Of a DNA stretch of 19,333 bases, positions 8,665 through 15,955 are shown piece after piece. Below the pieces are notes generated by a model. The model worked only from the letters and a program-made list of their open reading frames with translations, was not told the DNA's origin and ran no database searches. Where the stretch lies: the NCBI GenBank assembly GCA_035544675.1, contig DATKCA010000277.1, forward strand, positions 1 to 19,333, in the 5' to 3' direction. Position 1 is the first letter of the stretch. Each line of letters begins with the position of its first letter. The position numbers and the translations under genes are program-made. The stretch comes from DATKCA01 sp035544675. Its GTDB lineage: Bacteria > Acidobacteriota > Thermoanaerobaculia > Gp7-AA8.

Positions 8665-9468
8665 ATGAGACGCCATGTAGCAAGAGTCACCGCGGCGGAG
8701 AAGATCGCGGCGGGAGGCGGCCACAGCGTCCGCACCATCCTCGATCCCGGCCAGTGGGAGGAAGCCGACCCGTTCCTCCTGCTGAACGAGGACTGGTTCC
8801 CGCCGGGAACGTTTGGCGATCATCCCCATCGCGGCTTCGAGACCGTGACGCTGGTTCTCGACGGAACGCTCGGTCATCGCGACAACCGCGGCCACTCCGG
8901 AATCCTCGGCCCCGGCGATGCGCAGTGGATGACCGCCGGCCGTGGCATCATTCACAGCGAAGAGCCGTCCGCGGGCGTGGTGCACTCCCTGCAACTCTGG
9001 CTCAACCTCCCGGCCGCCTCGAAGATGATCGAGCCGCGGTATCAGGACCTGCGAGGGAGCGAGATGCCCGTGAGACGTGAGCCGGGCGCGACGCTTCGCG
9101 TCTACTCCGGCTCTTCGGGAAACGTGAGAGCGAAGACGCTCAACAGCGTGCCGGTGACGATGGTGGAGATGCGGCTCGACGCGGGCGCATCGGTGTCGCA
9201 GGATCTGCCGGCCGGCTACAACGGCTTCATCTACATCATCGAAGGAGGGGGGCGTTTCGGTGAGGCGGAAACGATTGCGCGCGCGGCGCAGGCGGTGTGG
9301 CTGTCGGAGGGCGACGAGATCACGATCGCCGCGATCGAGCCGATGCACGCCATTCTCTACGCGGGACAGCCGTTGCGGGAGCCGATCGCCGCGTACGGAC
9401 CCTTCGTGATGAGCACACCGGAGCAGATCAGGCAGGCGTTCGAGGATTTTCGCGCCGGCCGGTTTTGA
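8665..9468 (+). CDS. Pirin family protein (bicupin)
   Basis: This 267-residue bicupin has the pirin metal site in the N-terminal cupin: His53 and His55 in 'HPHRGFET', and His97 and Glu99 in 'GRGIIHSE'. The spacing matches bacterial pirins such as E. coli YhhW, a quercetin 2,3-dioxygenase. The C-terminal cupin (about 160-267) has the usual 'LPAGYNGFIYIIEGGG' strand pair and lacks metal ligands. Family members act as quercetinases or as redox-dependent partners of other proteins; which applies here cannot be told. I chose ATG 8665 because TAGGA at 8652-8656 gives a normal 8-base spacer and the protein then begins at the conserved 'RRHVARV'. The open frame extends to 8596 without similarity. It is followed after 24 bases by the radical SAM gene on the same strand. 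Confidence 0.9.
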   Translation: MRRHVARVTAAEKIAAGGGHSVRTILDPGQWEEADPFLLLNEDWFPPGTFGDHPHRGFETVTLVLDGTLGHRDNRGHSGILGPGDAQWMTAGRGIIHSEEPSAGVVHSLQLWLNLPAASKMIEPRYQDLRGSEMPVRREPGATLRVYSGSSGNVRAKTLNSVPVTMVEMRLDAGASVSQDLPAGYNGFIYIIEGGGRFGEAETIARAAQAVWLSEGDEITIAAIEPMHAILYAGQPLREPIAAYGPFVMSTPEQIRQAFEDFRAGRF

Positions 9469-9492
9469 CAGAGGGCTGCGGAGCCCGATGAC

Positions 9493-10533
9493 ATGACCCA
9501 CCTCTTCGGCATGCTGCCCGCGGACCTGGTTGCCCACCTCGGCGCGCACGGCGCCGGCATTCGTGAGGCCGAGGCGCGTCGCGTGCTCGCGCATGCCGTC
9601 GCGCACGGGCGGGAGGGACATCCTGTGGCGCGGCCTGTCCCCCGTCGTGTCGAGGCAGCGATCGATTCGTTGACGGAACGGACGCGCCTCGAGGTCGTCG
9701 AGCGCGCCACCGATCCCTCCGACGGCTTCGTGAAGTATCTCTTCCGGCTGCACGACGGCGCGACCGTCGAGGCGGTTCGCATCCCGCTCGAAGTCCCGGG
9801 CCGATTCACCGTCTGTCTCTCGTCGCAGGCCGGCTGCGCGATGGGATGCACGTTCTGCGCGACGGGCCGCCTCGGGCTCGCACGTGGTCTCGAGCCGTGG
9901 GAGATCGTCGCGCAGTTCGTGGCGGTGAAGGGCGAGGCGCCCGGGCAGGTCACCGGCGCGCTCTTCCAGGGACAGGGCGAGCCGCTGCACAACTACGCCG
10001 CCGTGATGAAAGCGGCGGAGATCCTCGCGCACCCGTGCGGGGGACGGGTCTCCGCGAAGTCGATCACCATCTCGACGGTCGGGCTGGTGCCGGCCATCCG
10101 CCGCTACGCGCGCGAGCTCCGTCCATACCGTCTCATCGTGTCGCTGACGTCGGCGCTCGACGAGAAGCGGCGCGCGCTGCTCCCTTCCGCCTCCGCGTGG
10201 CCCGTCAGCGAGCTGGCCGGCGCGGTCCGCGAATACCAGCTCTCCTCCCGCACTCGCGTCACCATCGCCTGGGTCCTCCTCGGCGGCGTCAATACGGGTG
10301 TGGATGAAGTGGAGGCGCTGCGACGCCTCTTCGCCGGAGTGCCGCTGCGCCTGAGCCTCATCGACGTGAACGACGCGCGCGGGGACGGGTTCCGTCGCGC
10401 CACCGGAGAAGAGCTGTCCGCGTTCCGCGACAAGCTGCGCACGCTCGGCATCCCGGTCGTGCGGCGCTATTCGGGCGGCGCGGCGAAGCACGCCGCATGC
10501 GGCATGCTGGCGTCGATGTCATCCCCGGCGTAG
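9493..10533 (+). CDS. RlmN/Cfr-family radical SAM methyltransferase-like protein
   Basis: This 346-residue radical SAM enzyme belongs to the RlmN/Cfr group, which methylates C2 or C8 of an adenine in 23S rRNA and, for RlmN, certain tRNAs. The cluster Cys residues are Cys115, Cys119 and Cys122 in 'GCAMGCTFCATG'. The upstream Cys108 in 'VCLSSQAG' and the C-terminal Cys336 in 'HAACGML' occupy the places of the two non-cluster cysteines used in methyl transfer. The C-terminus therefore looks catalytically complete. It deviates from orthodox RlmN in the SAM region: GQGEPLHN replaces GMGEPL.N, and SLTSALDEKRRALLP replaces SLHA..D..R..LMP. This suggests a divergent paralogue rather than the housekeeping copy. 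GGAG at 9480-9483 with a 9-base spacer supports the ATG. It probably shares a transcript with the pirin gene. Confidence 0.85.
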   Translation: MTHLFGMLPADLVAHLGAHGAGIREAEARRVLAHAVAHGREGHPVARPVPRRVEAAIDSLTERTRLEVVERATDPSDGFVKYLFRLHDGATVEAVRIPLEVPGRFTVCLSSQAGCAMGCTFCATGRLGLARGLEPWEIVAQFVAVKGEAPGQVTGALFQGQGEPLHNYAAVMKAAEILAHPCGGRVSAKSITISTVGLVPAIRRYARELRPYRLIVSLTSALDEKRRALLPSASAWPVSELAGAVREYQLSSRTRVTIAWVLLGGVNTGVDEVEALRRLFAGVPLRLSLIDVNDARGDGFRRATGEELSAFRDKLRTLGIPVVRRYSGGAAKHAACGMLASMSSPA

Positions 10534-10560
10534 CGAGGAATACGGGTGGCCGGGTGGTGA

Positions 10561-11289
10561 CTACTCCGTGAATCGGAACGACTCCAGCGCCAACGGCATC
10601 TCGCCTTTGACGCCGAGGTCTTCGGGGGAGCTCAGCTCGGGGTGGTACGAGGTGCCGAGCATCAGCAGCGTCACGCCTTTCGTCCCGTCCGGTGTGGGCA
10701 AAAGGATCGAGCGTATGTACACCTGCACGGGTGTGCCGGCGGCGTCGACTGTTGACTGGAACAGCCCTTCGTATCCCTCGTTCGCGCCGACGGTGACGCT
10801 TCCCTCGCGCACCCTCTGCAGGTTGCCGAACTGCTGCTCGAACTGCGCGCCGAGCTGATTCACCAGTTCCGAGTAGAGCTGCTCGTTGGCCTCGCGGCTG
10901 CCGGCGGTGTTGAAGTAGCCGACCGTGAAGCTCTCCCACGTCTGTTCCCGGAAACGCCGCTCCACGGCGACGAAGTTGATGCTGTCGGCGCCCTGCGGCT
11001 TGACGATCCAGCTCCGCGGATAATCGAACTCGAAGCCGACGTAGGCGTTGGAGAGGTTGCCGGTCCGTCCGTCGGGAGAGTTGACGTAGCGCTCGACGTC
11101 CGCCGGTCGCGACGTCTGGTCCTCGGTCATTGCGTCCGATGCCGTCTGTTCGATGCGCTGGCGAGCGCTCTCCATGAACGAGGGCATCGCGTCGCGCGTG
11201 AACCAGTACGCGCCGAAGAGGGCGAGCGAGATGAGGATGCTCAGGCATCCACAGCCGCCGAGGATGAGAGGCGTTTTCGAAGTCTTCAT
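10561..11289 (-). CDS. Membrane-anchored protein with PsbP/DcrB-like domain
   Basis: This 242-residue protein has one membrane segment at about 8-31 ('LILGGCGCLSILISLALFGA'), placing the rest outside the cytoplasm. Residues 45-85 are a polar linker. The remainder (about 85-242) begins with 'VGFEFDYPRSWIV', the typical opening strand of PsbP/Mog1/DcrB-type alpha-beta sandwiches, and ends with 'LALESFRF', also typical. No catalytic residues are evident. The ATG overlaps the stop of the FHA gene by four bases (ATGA), so the two are coupled and may work in the same membrane complex. No function is claimed. The fold assignment rests on pattern only and needs a profile or structure comparison. Confidence 0.8.
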   Translation of the reverse strand: MKTSKTPLILGGCGCLSILISLALFGAYWFTRDAMPSFMESARQRIEQTASDAMTEDQTSRPADVERYVNSPDGRTGNLSNAYVGFEFDYPRSWIVKPQGADSINFVAVERRFREQTWESFTVGYFNTAGSREANEQLYSELVNQLGAQFEQQFGNLQRVREGSVTVGANEGYEGLFQSTVDAAGTPVQVYIRSILLPTPDGTKGVTLLMLGTSYHPELSSPEDLGVKGEMPLALESFRFTE

Positions 11290-11855
11290 CGCTGGTAGGT
11301 CAGTCTTGCCACGTCCTGGCTGATGATGAGCGTGTCGCCCGGAGAGAGACGCGCTTCACGAATGCGGTTGGCGGTGTCGTTGAGAAACGTGCCGTTCGTC
11401 GAGCCTTCGTCCACGGCCATGACCGCGCCGTCGCGCACGCCGATCCAGACGTGCCGCTTCGACACGCGCGCATCGTCGATGAGCACCTGGGAGACGGTGG
11501 CGTCGCGGCCGATGTAGAAGCCGCGCGCCTCGATGTTGATCGTGCGTCCGGTCAGGGGGCCGGAGACGCCGTGAAGCGCTCCGAACGCGTGCATCTCCCT
11601 CACGTCCAGAACGACCGTCGCCATCGGCGGTGCCGGTTGCGGCACGGATTGCTGAGGCGCCGGTGCGGATTGTTGGGGCGCCGGTGCGTACTGTTGAGGC
11701 GGCGGTGCGGACCGTTGGGGCGCCGGTGTCCTCACCGGCGCAGCCCCCGCGGCCGCCCGCTTCTTCCCGAGGAAGTACGCGATCGCCGCGGCGATCACGA
11801 GAAGGATGCCGAGTACGAGAAAGAGTACTCCGCCGGCCAGGAGCAGAACCTTCAT
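11286..11855 (-). CDS. FHA-domain membrane protein
   Basis: This 189-residue protein has an N-terminal membrane helix (about 5-30) followed by a KKR stop-transfer. A Pro/Gln/Ala linker (about 32-75) with APAPQQS-like heptads comes next, then a forkhead-associated domain (about 95-189). The FHA signature is intact: 'YIGRD', 'ARVSKRHVWIG' and 'DEGSTNGTFLND', containing the conserved Gly-Arg, Ser-x-x-His and Asn-Gly residues that bind phospho-threonine peptides. It is thus a cytosolic reader of Ser/Thr phosphorylation, anchored at the membrane. A kinase gene begins 2.8 kb away but in a different operon. The ATG at 11855 is preferred over the adjacent TTG because AAGGGG lies at the right distance. 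The linker is built from 21-base tandem repeats ending in a hairpin of the TCCT family. Confidence 0.88.
   Translation of the reverse strand: MKVLLLAGGVLFLVLGILLVIAAAIAYFLGKKRAAAGAAPVRTPAPQRSAPPPQQYAPAPQQSAPAPQQSVPQPAPPMATVVLDVREMHAFGALHGVSGPLTGRTINIEARGFYIGRDATVSQVLIDDARVSKRHVWIGVRDGAVMAVDEGSTNGTFLNDTANRIREARLSPGDTLIISQDVARLTYQR
11645..11728. repeat. Four 21-base tandem repeats in the FHA linker
   Basis: Four units begin at 11645, 11666, 11687 and 11708. Each begins CG, and three of the four end GGCGCCGGTG (the third ends GGCGGCGGTG). Read on the minus strand they give the APAPQQS-type heptapeptide. The last unit runs straight into the right arm of the hairpin at 11720-11741, so the array looks like an expansion of that element's left arm and flank. 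Confidence 0.85.
11720..11741. repeat. TCCT-loop hairpin inside the FHA gene
   Basis: Perfect 9-base arms GCGCCGGTG and CACCGGCGC flank loop TCCT. Read on the minus strand the element supplies residues of the linker segment APVRTPAPQ. The 19-base stretch GTTGGGGCGCCGGTGTCCT (11714-11732) recurs exactly at 12262-12280 in the DEAD-box helicase gene. Confidence 0.85.
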
Positions 11856-11906
11856 CAATTCCCCTTGTCTTCGTGAGTGCCCGGAATCATATCCTCGAAG
11901 CGGTCG

Positions 11907-13613
11907 TCATCGGCGGCCCGGTTTGCCTTTCGGCACGAACTTGTTGAATGGCCGTTTGGGCGGACCGGACGGACGGCGCGGGCGAAGCGGCCCTTCTCCC
12001 TCGTGCGGTCCGGCCAGGCGCAGGTTCACGGGGCGTCCCTTGAACTTGGCGCGGCCGACGCGCTCCAGGACCTGGCCGACAGAGGTGGACGGAACGAAGA
12101 CGTACGTGACGTCGTCCCGGATGTCGATCGGTCCGATGTCGCGTCCGGGGATGTCGGCCTCGTTGGCAATCGACCCCACGACGTCGGCGGGACGGATGCC
12201 GTCGCGCTTTCCGACGGACATCGACAGACGAACAGGCCGGGCCTCGTCGTGGATCCGCCCTGTTGGGGCGCCGGTGTCCTCCACGGCGCGGACCTCTTTC
12301 ACGGCCAGCGGCTTGATGCTGGCGATCTTCACGGCCGCGGCGGCGATCTCGGCGGTGTCGTGCTGCCCTTCCTCGATGAGCTGCTCGACGAGGTCGAGGT
12401 ACATGTCGAGGTCGCCTTCCACGATCGTCTTGCGCAACGTCTCTTTCATCGTGGCCACGCGCTTGGCAGCGACGTCGGCGCGCGTCGGCACGCGCATGGG
12501 CTTGATCTGCGTGCCGATGAAGCGCTCGATCTCGCGCATCATCCGCCGCTCGCGCGGCGTGATGAACAGCGTGGCCACGCCGCTGCGGCCCGCCCGCCCG
12601 GTCCGCCCGATGCGGTGTACGTACGCCTCGACGTCGTACGGGATGTCGTAGTTGATGACGTGGGTGATCTTCTCCACGTCGAGGCCGCGCGCGGCGACGT
12701 CCGTGGCCACGACGATCTCGATCTTGCCGGCGCGCAGCCGCCGTATGACGTTCTCGCGCTCGCTCTGCTTCATGTCGCCGTGCATGGCCACGGCTGCGAA
12801 GCCGCGGCCTTCCAGACGTTCGGCCAGCTCGGCGGCGCCGTTCTTCGTGCGCCGGAAGATCAGCGTGGCGTCGTTCTCCTCCACCTCCAGGATCTGCGTC
12901 AGCACCTCGAGCTTCATTCCCTCGGACGTGCTGAGGAAGCGCTGCGCGATGTCCGGCGCGGCGATGCTCTTGTGCTCGATCTCGACGCGCACCGGCTTCG
13001 ACAGATGCCTCGCTGCGATCCGCAGCACCTCCGGCGGCATCGTGGCGGAAAAGAGCGCGATCTGGCGCTCCTTCGGAGCTTCGCCCAGGATCCGCTCCAC
13101 GTCGTCGATGAAGCCCATCTTGAGCATTTCGTCCGCCTCGTCCAGGACGATCATGCGCACCTGATCGAGTCGCAGGCTCTTCCGGTCGAGGTGGTCGATG
13201 AGCCGGCCCGGAGTGCCCACCACGATCTGCACGCCGCGCTCGAGCCGCTTGAGCTGGGGAACGATCGGCGCGCCGCCGTAGACGGGAAGGACGGTGACCT
13301 GCATTCCATGCGCGTACGTATGGAACGCCTCGGCCACCTGCATGGCCAGCTCGCGCGTCGGCGTCAGCACCAGCACCTGGGTGGTGCGGCGGCCCAGGTC
13401 GAGCTTCTCCAGGATGGGCAGCGCGAACGCGGCGGTCTTGCCGGTGCCGGTCTGGGCCTGTCCGATCATGTCTTTGCCGGCCAGGAGCACGGGGATGGTG
13501 CGCTCCTGAATGGGGGTGGGGGCCTCATAGCCGAGTGTGGAGAGCGTGGCGAGGATCGACTCGCGCAGGCCGAGAGCGGCGAAACCGATGGGGTCAGGTC
13601 TTTCCTTTTGCAC
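11907..13613 (-). CDS. deaD: DEAD-box ATP-dependent RNA helicase, DeaD/CsdA type
   Basis: This 568-residue RNA helicase is of the ribosome-assembly and cold-response DeaD/CsdA class. The Q motif is 'GYEAPTPIQ' (28-36). Motif I AQTGTGKT is at 53-60, 'PTRELA' at 85-90, 'TPGRL' at 134-138, DEAD at 158-161 and SAT at 189-191. 'HRIGRTGRAGR' is motif VI. Residues about 440-560 are a C-terminal extension, with a DbpA-type RNA-binding fold at about 500-540 ('VTYVFVPSTSVGQVLERV') and an Arg/Lys/Pro-rich tail. The segment 'VEDTGAPTGRI' just before the RNA-binding fold is encoded by a copy of the hairpin repeat. The GTG start at 13613 is preceded by AGGAAA at an unusually short distance. The gene is divergent from the arsenite methyltransferase gene. 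Confidence 0.93.
   Translation of the reverse strand: MQKERPDPIGFAALGLRESILATLSTLGYEAPTPIQERTIPVLLAGKDMIGQAQTGTGKTAAFALPILEKLDLGRRTTQVLVLTPTRELAMQVAEAFHTYAHGMQVTVLPVYGGAPIVPQLKRLERGVQIVVGTPGRLIDHLDRKSLRLDQVRMIVLDEADEMLKMGFIDDVERILGEAPKERQIALFSATMPPEVLRIAARHLSKPVRVEIEHKSIAAPDIAQRFLSTSEGMKLEVLTQILEVEENDATLIFRRTKNGAAELAERLEGRGFAAVAMHGDMKQSERENVIRRLRAGKIEIVVATDVAARGLDVEKITHVINYDIPYDVEAYVHRIGRTGRAGRSGVATLFITPRERRMMREIERFIGTQIKPMRVPTRADVAAKRVATMKETLRKTIVEGDLDMYLDLVEQLIEEGQHDTAEIAAAAVKIASIKPLAVKEVRAVEDTGAPTGRIHDEARPVRLSMSVGKRDGIRPADVVGSIANEADIPGRDIGPIDIRDDVTYVFVPSTSVGQVLERVGRAKFKGRPVNLRLAGPHEGEGPLRPRRPSGPPKRPFNKFVPKGKPGRR
12262..12290. repeat. Half-decayed TCCT-loop hairpin copy in the helicase gene
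   Basis: GTTGGGGCGCCGGTGTCCT (12262-12280) is identical to 11714-11732. The following right arm is degraded (CCACGGCGC in place of CACCGGCGC). The reading frame differs from the FHA copy: here it gives E-D-T-G-A-P-T, there V-R-T-P-A-P-Q. It sits in a linker between folded parts of the helicase C-terminus. Confidence 0.75.
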
Positions 13614-13705
13614 TTTCCTGGGGATGGTAGCGAAATCAGCGGTCCGATGGGTTGGGCAGGGTAACTCTTGGGCCGGATGCGGGCAGCCTTTCGGCCGCTC
13701 CCGAC

Positions 13706-13725
13706 ATATTCGCCTTGACAGATAC
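13706..13725 (+). promoter_or_regulatory. Possible second, degenerate ArsR-like half-operator
   Basis: ATATTCG (13706-13712) repeats the left half of the perfect operator 33 bases downstream. After six bases, CAGATAC matches the expected CGAATAT in four of seven positions. It covers the -35 box. A weak second binding site for the same regulator is possible. Confidence 0.35.
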
Positions 13726-13743
13726 GTTGTGGGGAAATATATT
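13715..13743 (+). promoter_or_regulatory. Sigma-70-type promoter of the arsenite methyltransferase gene
   Basis: TTGACA (13715-13720) is separated by exactly 17 bases from TATATT (13738-13743). This is the best consensus promoter in the window and lies in a locally AT-rich stretch. Transcription should begin near 13750, giving a leader of about 22 bases with the strong ribosome site AAGGAGG (13760-13766). Confidence 0.8.
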
Positions 13744-13758
13744 CGCTTGGACGAATAT
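13739..13758 (+). promoter_or_regulatory. ArsR/SmtB-like operator
   Basis: Perfect inverted repeat ATATTCG, six bases, CGAATAT. It overlaps the -10 box and the expected transcription start, so a bound dimer would block RNA polymerase. The symmetry, size and AT-rich ends fit metalloid repressors of the ArsR family; no arsR gene is in the window. The regulator identity is inferred from the downstream gene. Confidence 0.65.
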
Positions 13759-13771
13759 GAAGGAGGCGATC

Positions 13772-14611
13772 ATGGCCAATCTGCAGGAATCGATCAAGGA
13801 CAAGTACGGCGCCGCGGCGCGAGCGGTAACCGAGGGATCGAAGGCGAGCTGTTGCACCCCGAAAACGAGCTGCTGCTCGCCGAAGCCGCGGGCCGGGAAC
13901 CCCGACCCCATCACCTCCAGCCTCTACGAGGGCGACCAGACCGCCTCCCTGCCCGAAGAAGCGGTGCTGGCGTCGCTCGGCTGCGGGAACCCGACGCTCC
14001 TGGCCGTGATCCGGGAAGGTGAGACGGTCCTCGACCTCGGGTCGGGCGGCGGCATCGACGTGCTGCTCTCGGCGCGACGGGTGGGGCCGGCCGGCAAGGC
14101 CTACGGCCTCGACATGACCGACGAGATGCTGGAGCTGGCGCGCGAGAACGCCCGCCGGGCCGGCGCGAAGAACGTGGAGTTTCTCAAGGGCGAGATCGAG
14201 AACATCCCGCTGCCCGACAACTCGGTCGACCTCATCATCTCCAACTGCGTGATCAACCTCTCCTCCGACAAGGATCGCGTTCTGAGGGAAGCATTCCGAG
14301 TTCTCAAGCCGGGCGGCCGCTTCGCCGTCTCCGACATCGTGTCGCGCGGCGAGGTGCCGGAAGCGATCCGCCGGAACATCGAGCTATGGGTCGGCTGCGT
14401 GGCCGGCGCACTGCACGAGGCTGAGTACCGCTCGCTCCTGGCCGGGGCGGGATTCGAGGGCATCGACGTCGAGCCGACGCGGATCTATTCGACGGAAGAC
14501 GCGAAACCGTTCCTGCGCGACGCCGGCTTCGACGTGGACAGCATTCCCGACGAGGTCGACGGCGCGTTCATGAGCGCGTTCGTCCGGGCCAGGAAGCCCG
14601 CCGTCAGGTGA
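13772..14611 (+). CDS. arsM: Arsenite S-adenosylmethionine methyltransferase
   Basis: This 279-residue SAM-dependent enzyme should convert As(III) to methylated arsenicals. The SAM site is 'DLGSGGGID' at 87-95, with Asp113 at the end of the second strand. The three family cysteines that bind arsenite are present: Cys71 ('SLGCGNP'), Cys158 ('ISNCVIN') and Cys208 ('WVGCVAG'). The last two have the 50-residue spacing known from characterised ArsM. The N-terminus also carries two Cys-Cys pairs (27-28 and 34-35) in 'SCCTPKTSCCSP', common in bacterial ArsM and likely to bind arsenic too. ATG 13772 is chosen because AAGGAGG lies five bases upstream; ATG 13757 would destroy that arrangement. The promoter and perfect inverted repeat just upstream indicate single-gene, metalloid-induced expression. 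It ends 12 bases from the convergent kinase gene. Confidence 0.93.
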   Translation: MANLQESIKDKYGAAARAVTEGSKASCCTPKTSCCSPKPRAGNPDPITSSLYEGDQTASLPEEAVLASLGCGNPTLLAVIREGETVLDLGSGGGIDVLLSARRVGPAGKAYGLDMTDEMLELARENARRAGAKNVEFLKGEIENIPLPDNSVDLIISNCVINLSSDKDRVLREAFRVLKPGGRFAVSDIVSRGEVPEAIRRNIELWVGCVAGALHEAEYRSLLAGAGFEGIDVEPTRIYSTEDAKPFLRDAGFDVDSIPDEVDGAFMSAFVRARKPAVR

Positions 14612-14623
14612 TGCGGAAGCCCT

Positions 14624-15955
14624 CTACGGCCGGAACACCTTCCTGATGCGGTCCAGCATCTCCCGCGGGGAGATGTCCTCATCTTTCTTGCTCTTCGGCT
14701 TCTTCTTGGCGACCGCGCGTGCCGGCTGAGCGGATGGCGGCGCCGTGTTCCTCTCGATCTCCGCCAGCGCGCGATCGCGTCCCGCCTCCGCGGCCGTGCT
14801 GTGCGGGTACTTCTCTAGGTAGCTCTCGTACCGCACCAGGCTCTCTTCGAAGCGGCCGCTGTTGAGCAGCACGTCGGCCTCTTCCAGGGCCAGGCGTTTC
14901 TCCTCGAACTCGGACAGGCGCTCGGCCGGGATCGTCACCGTGGGGGTGGGATCGGTGCGCGCGCGGATGACGACGATGGCGAAGATCGTCACGGTGAGGA
15001 GGAGGGCGATCGTGGCGACGAACAGCCGGGTTGGAACCGTGGAGCTGAGCGCCGGCGTCCTCACCGGTGTCACGGCCGCAGGCGCGGGTGAGGGCGCGGG
15101 TGAGGACACCCGCGGTCCATTCAGCGAAGCCAGCGCCTCGGCAGCGCTCGGACGGGCCTCGGCGCTCTTCGCCATCAGCCGGGCCACGAAGTCGCCTGCA
15201 TGACGCGGCACGCGCGGATTCACGTCCGACACGTGCGGCGGCTCGAGCCGCAGCACGTTGTGCAGGATGGCTGCGATGTCGTTCGCGGCGAACGGCTTCA
15301 CGCCGGTCAGCATCTCGTAGAGCATCGCGCCGGTGGAGAACACATCGGCACGCTCCGTCACGCCCGCGCCGACGATCTGCTCCGGCGACATGTAGTTGGG
15401 AGTGCCGATGAGGGAGCCGGCCTTGGTGATCGACGAGCTCTGCGGCCGGGCGATGCCGAAGTCGGCGATCTTGGCGACGCCGTCCGCGGCGATGAGGATG
15501 TTGGCCGGCTTGATGTCGCGATGCACGATCGACCGCTGGTGGGCCAGCGCGAGCCCGCGCAGCACGCCGGCCGTGATCGCCAGCGCGACGTCGACGGGGA
15601 CCGCTTCCGGGCGCAGCCGCTTCATCAGCTGCTGAAGCGTCTCGGTCTCCACGAGCTCCATGGCCAGGTACGAGATGCGCCCGTTCTCGTAGCCGACCTC
15701 GTAGAGCGTCACGATGTTCGGGTGCAGCAGCGACCCGCTCAGCTCGGCCTCACGCTGGAGACGGAGGAAGTACTCGTTCATGGCCGTGGCGTCCTCGAAC
15801 TGGCCGGGCGGAAGCTGAATCGTCTTCAGGGCCACGCGCCTGCCGATCCGCCGGTCGCGCGACGCGTAGACCGCGCCCATGGCGCCGCGCCCGAGGAGAT
15901 ACTCGACCTCGTACGGTCCGAACGACTGCGGAGTGGTGATGTCGGCGGCGGTCAT
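14624..15955 (-). CDS. Transmembrane Ser/Thr protein kinase (Hanks type)
   Basis: This 443-residue protein has a cytosolic kinase domain (about 15-285), a Pro/Ala linker, one membrane helix (about 310-331) and an outer region. All catalytic motifs are intact: 'GRGAMGAV' (22-29), Lys44, 'HRDIKPAN' (145-152), DFG (165-167) and 'GTPNYMSPEQ' in the activation segment, so it should be an active PknB-like kinase. The extracytoplasmic part has a TPR-like helical pair ('ALEEADVLLNSGRFEESLVRYESYLEKYP') and a Lys-rich tail. It is the last gene of a three-gene operon; its ATG overlaps the preceding stop (ATGA). Two hairpin repeats encode much of the linker (residues about 281-302), including TPVRTPA, which resembles the FHA linker. 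The partner operon genes suggest that it receives a signal from an exported propeller and a GspE-N-like protein. Confidence 0.93.
   Translation of the reverse strand: MTAADITTPQSFGPYEVEYLLGRGAMGAVYASRDRRIGRRVALKTIQLPPGQFEDATAMNEYFLRLQREAELSGSLLHPNIVTLYEVGYENGRISYLAMELVETETLQQLMKRLRPEAVPVDVALAITAGVLRGLALAHQRSIVHRDIKPANILIAADGVAKIADFGIARPQSSSITKAGSLIGTPNYMSPEQIVGAGVTERADVFSTGAMLYEMLTGVKPFAANDIAAILHNVLRLEPPHVSDVNPRVPRHAGDFVARLMAKSAEARPSAAEALASLNGPRVSSPAPSPAPAAVTPVRTPALSSTVPTRLFVATIALLLTVTIFAIVVIRARTDPTPTVTIPAERLSEFEEKRLALEEADVLLNSGRFEESLVRYESYLEKYPHSTAAEAGRDRALAEIERNTAPPSAQPARAVAKKKPKSKKDEDISPREMLDRIRKVFRP
15049..15070. repeat. Degenerate TCCT-loop hairpin in the kinase gene
   Basis: Arms GCGCCGGCG and CACCGGTGT flank TCCT; six of nine arm positions still pair. 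On the minus strand it encodes PVRTPA in the same frame as the FHA gene copy. Confidence 0.6.
15081..15114. repeat. AGGA-loop hairpin with 12-base tandem repeat in the kinase gene
   Basis: GGCGCGGGTGAG occurs twice in tandem (15081-15092 and 15093-15104). The second copy forms the left arm of a perfect hairpin: CGCGGGTG (15095-15102), loop AGGA, CACCCGCG (15107-15114). This is the reverse orientation of the TCCT elements and has the arm variant of the copy after recQ. It encodes SSPAPSPAP in the linker. Confidence 0.75.

Noticed and set aside
11877..13664. A 595-residue plus-strand open frame opposite the DEAD-box helicase
   Set aside because: It is a shadow of the helicase: His/Asp/Arg-rich, no recognisable domain, no ribosome site.
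14671..14684. AGATG-TCCT-CATCT as another member of the TCCT hairpin family
   Set aside because: Only five arm bases pair and the arms do not match the GC-rich consensus. It encodes an ordinary acidic stretch of the kinase tail, so chance is likely.
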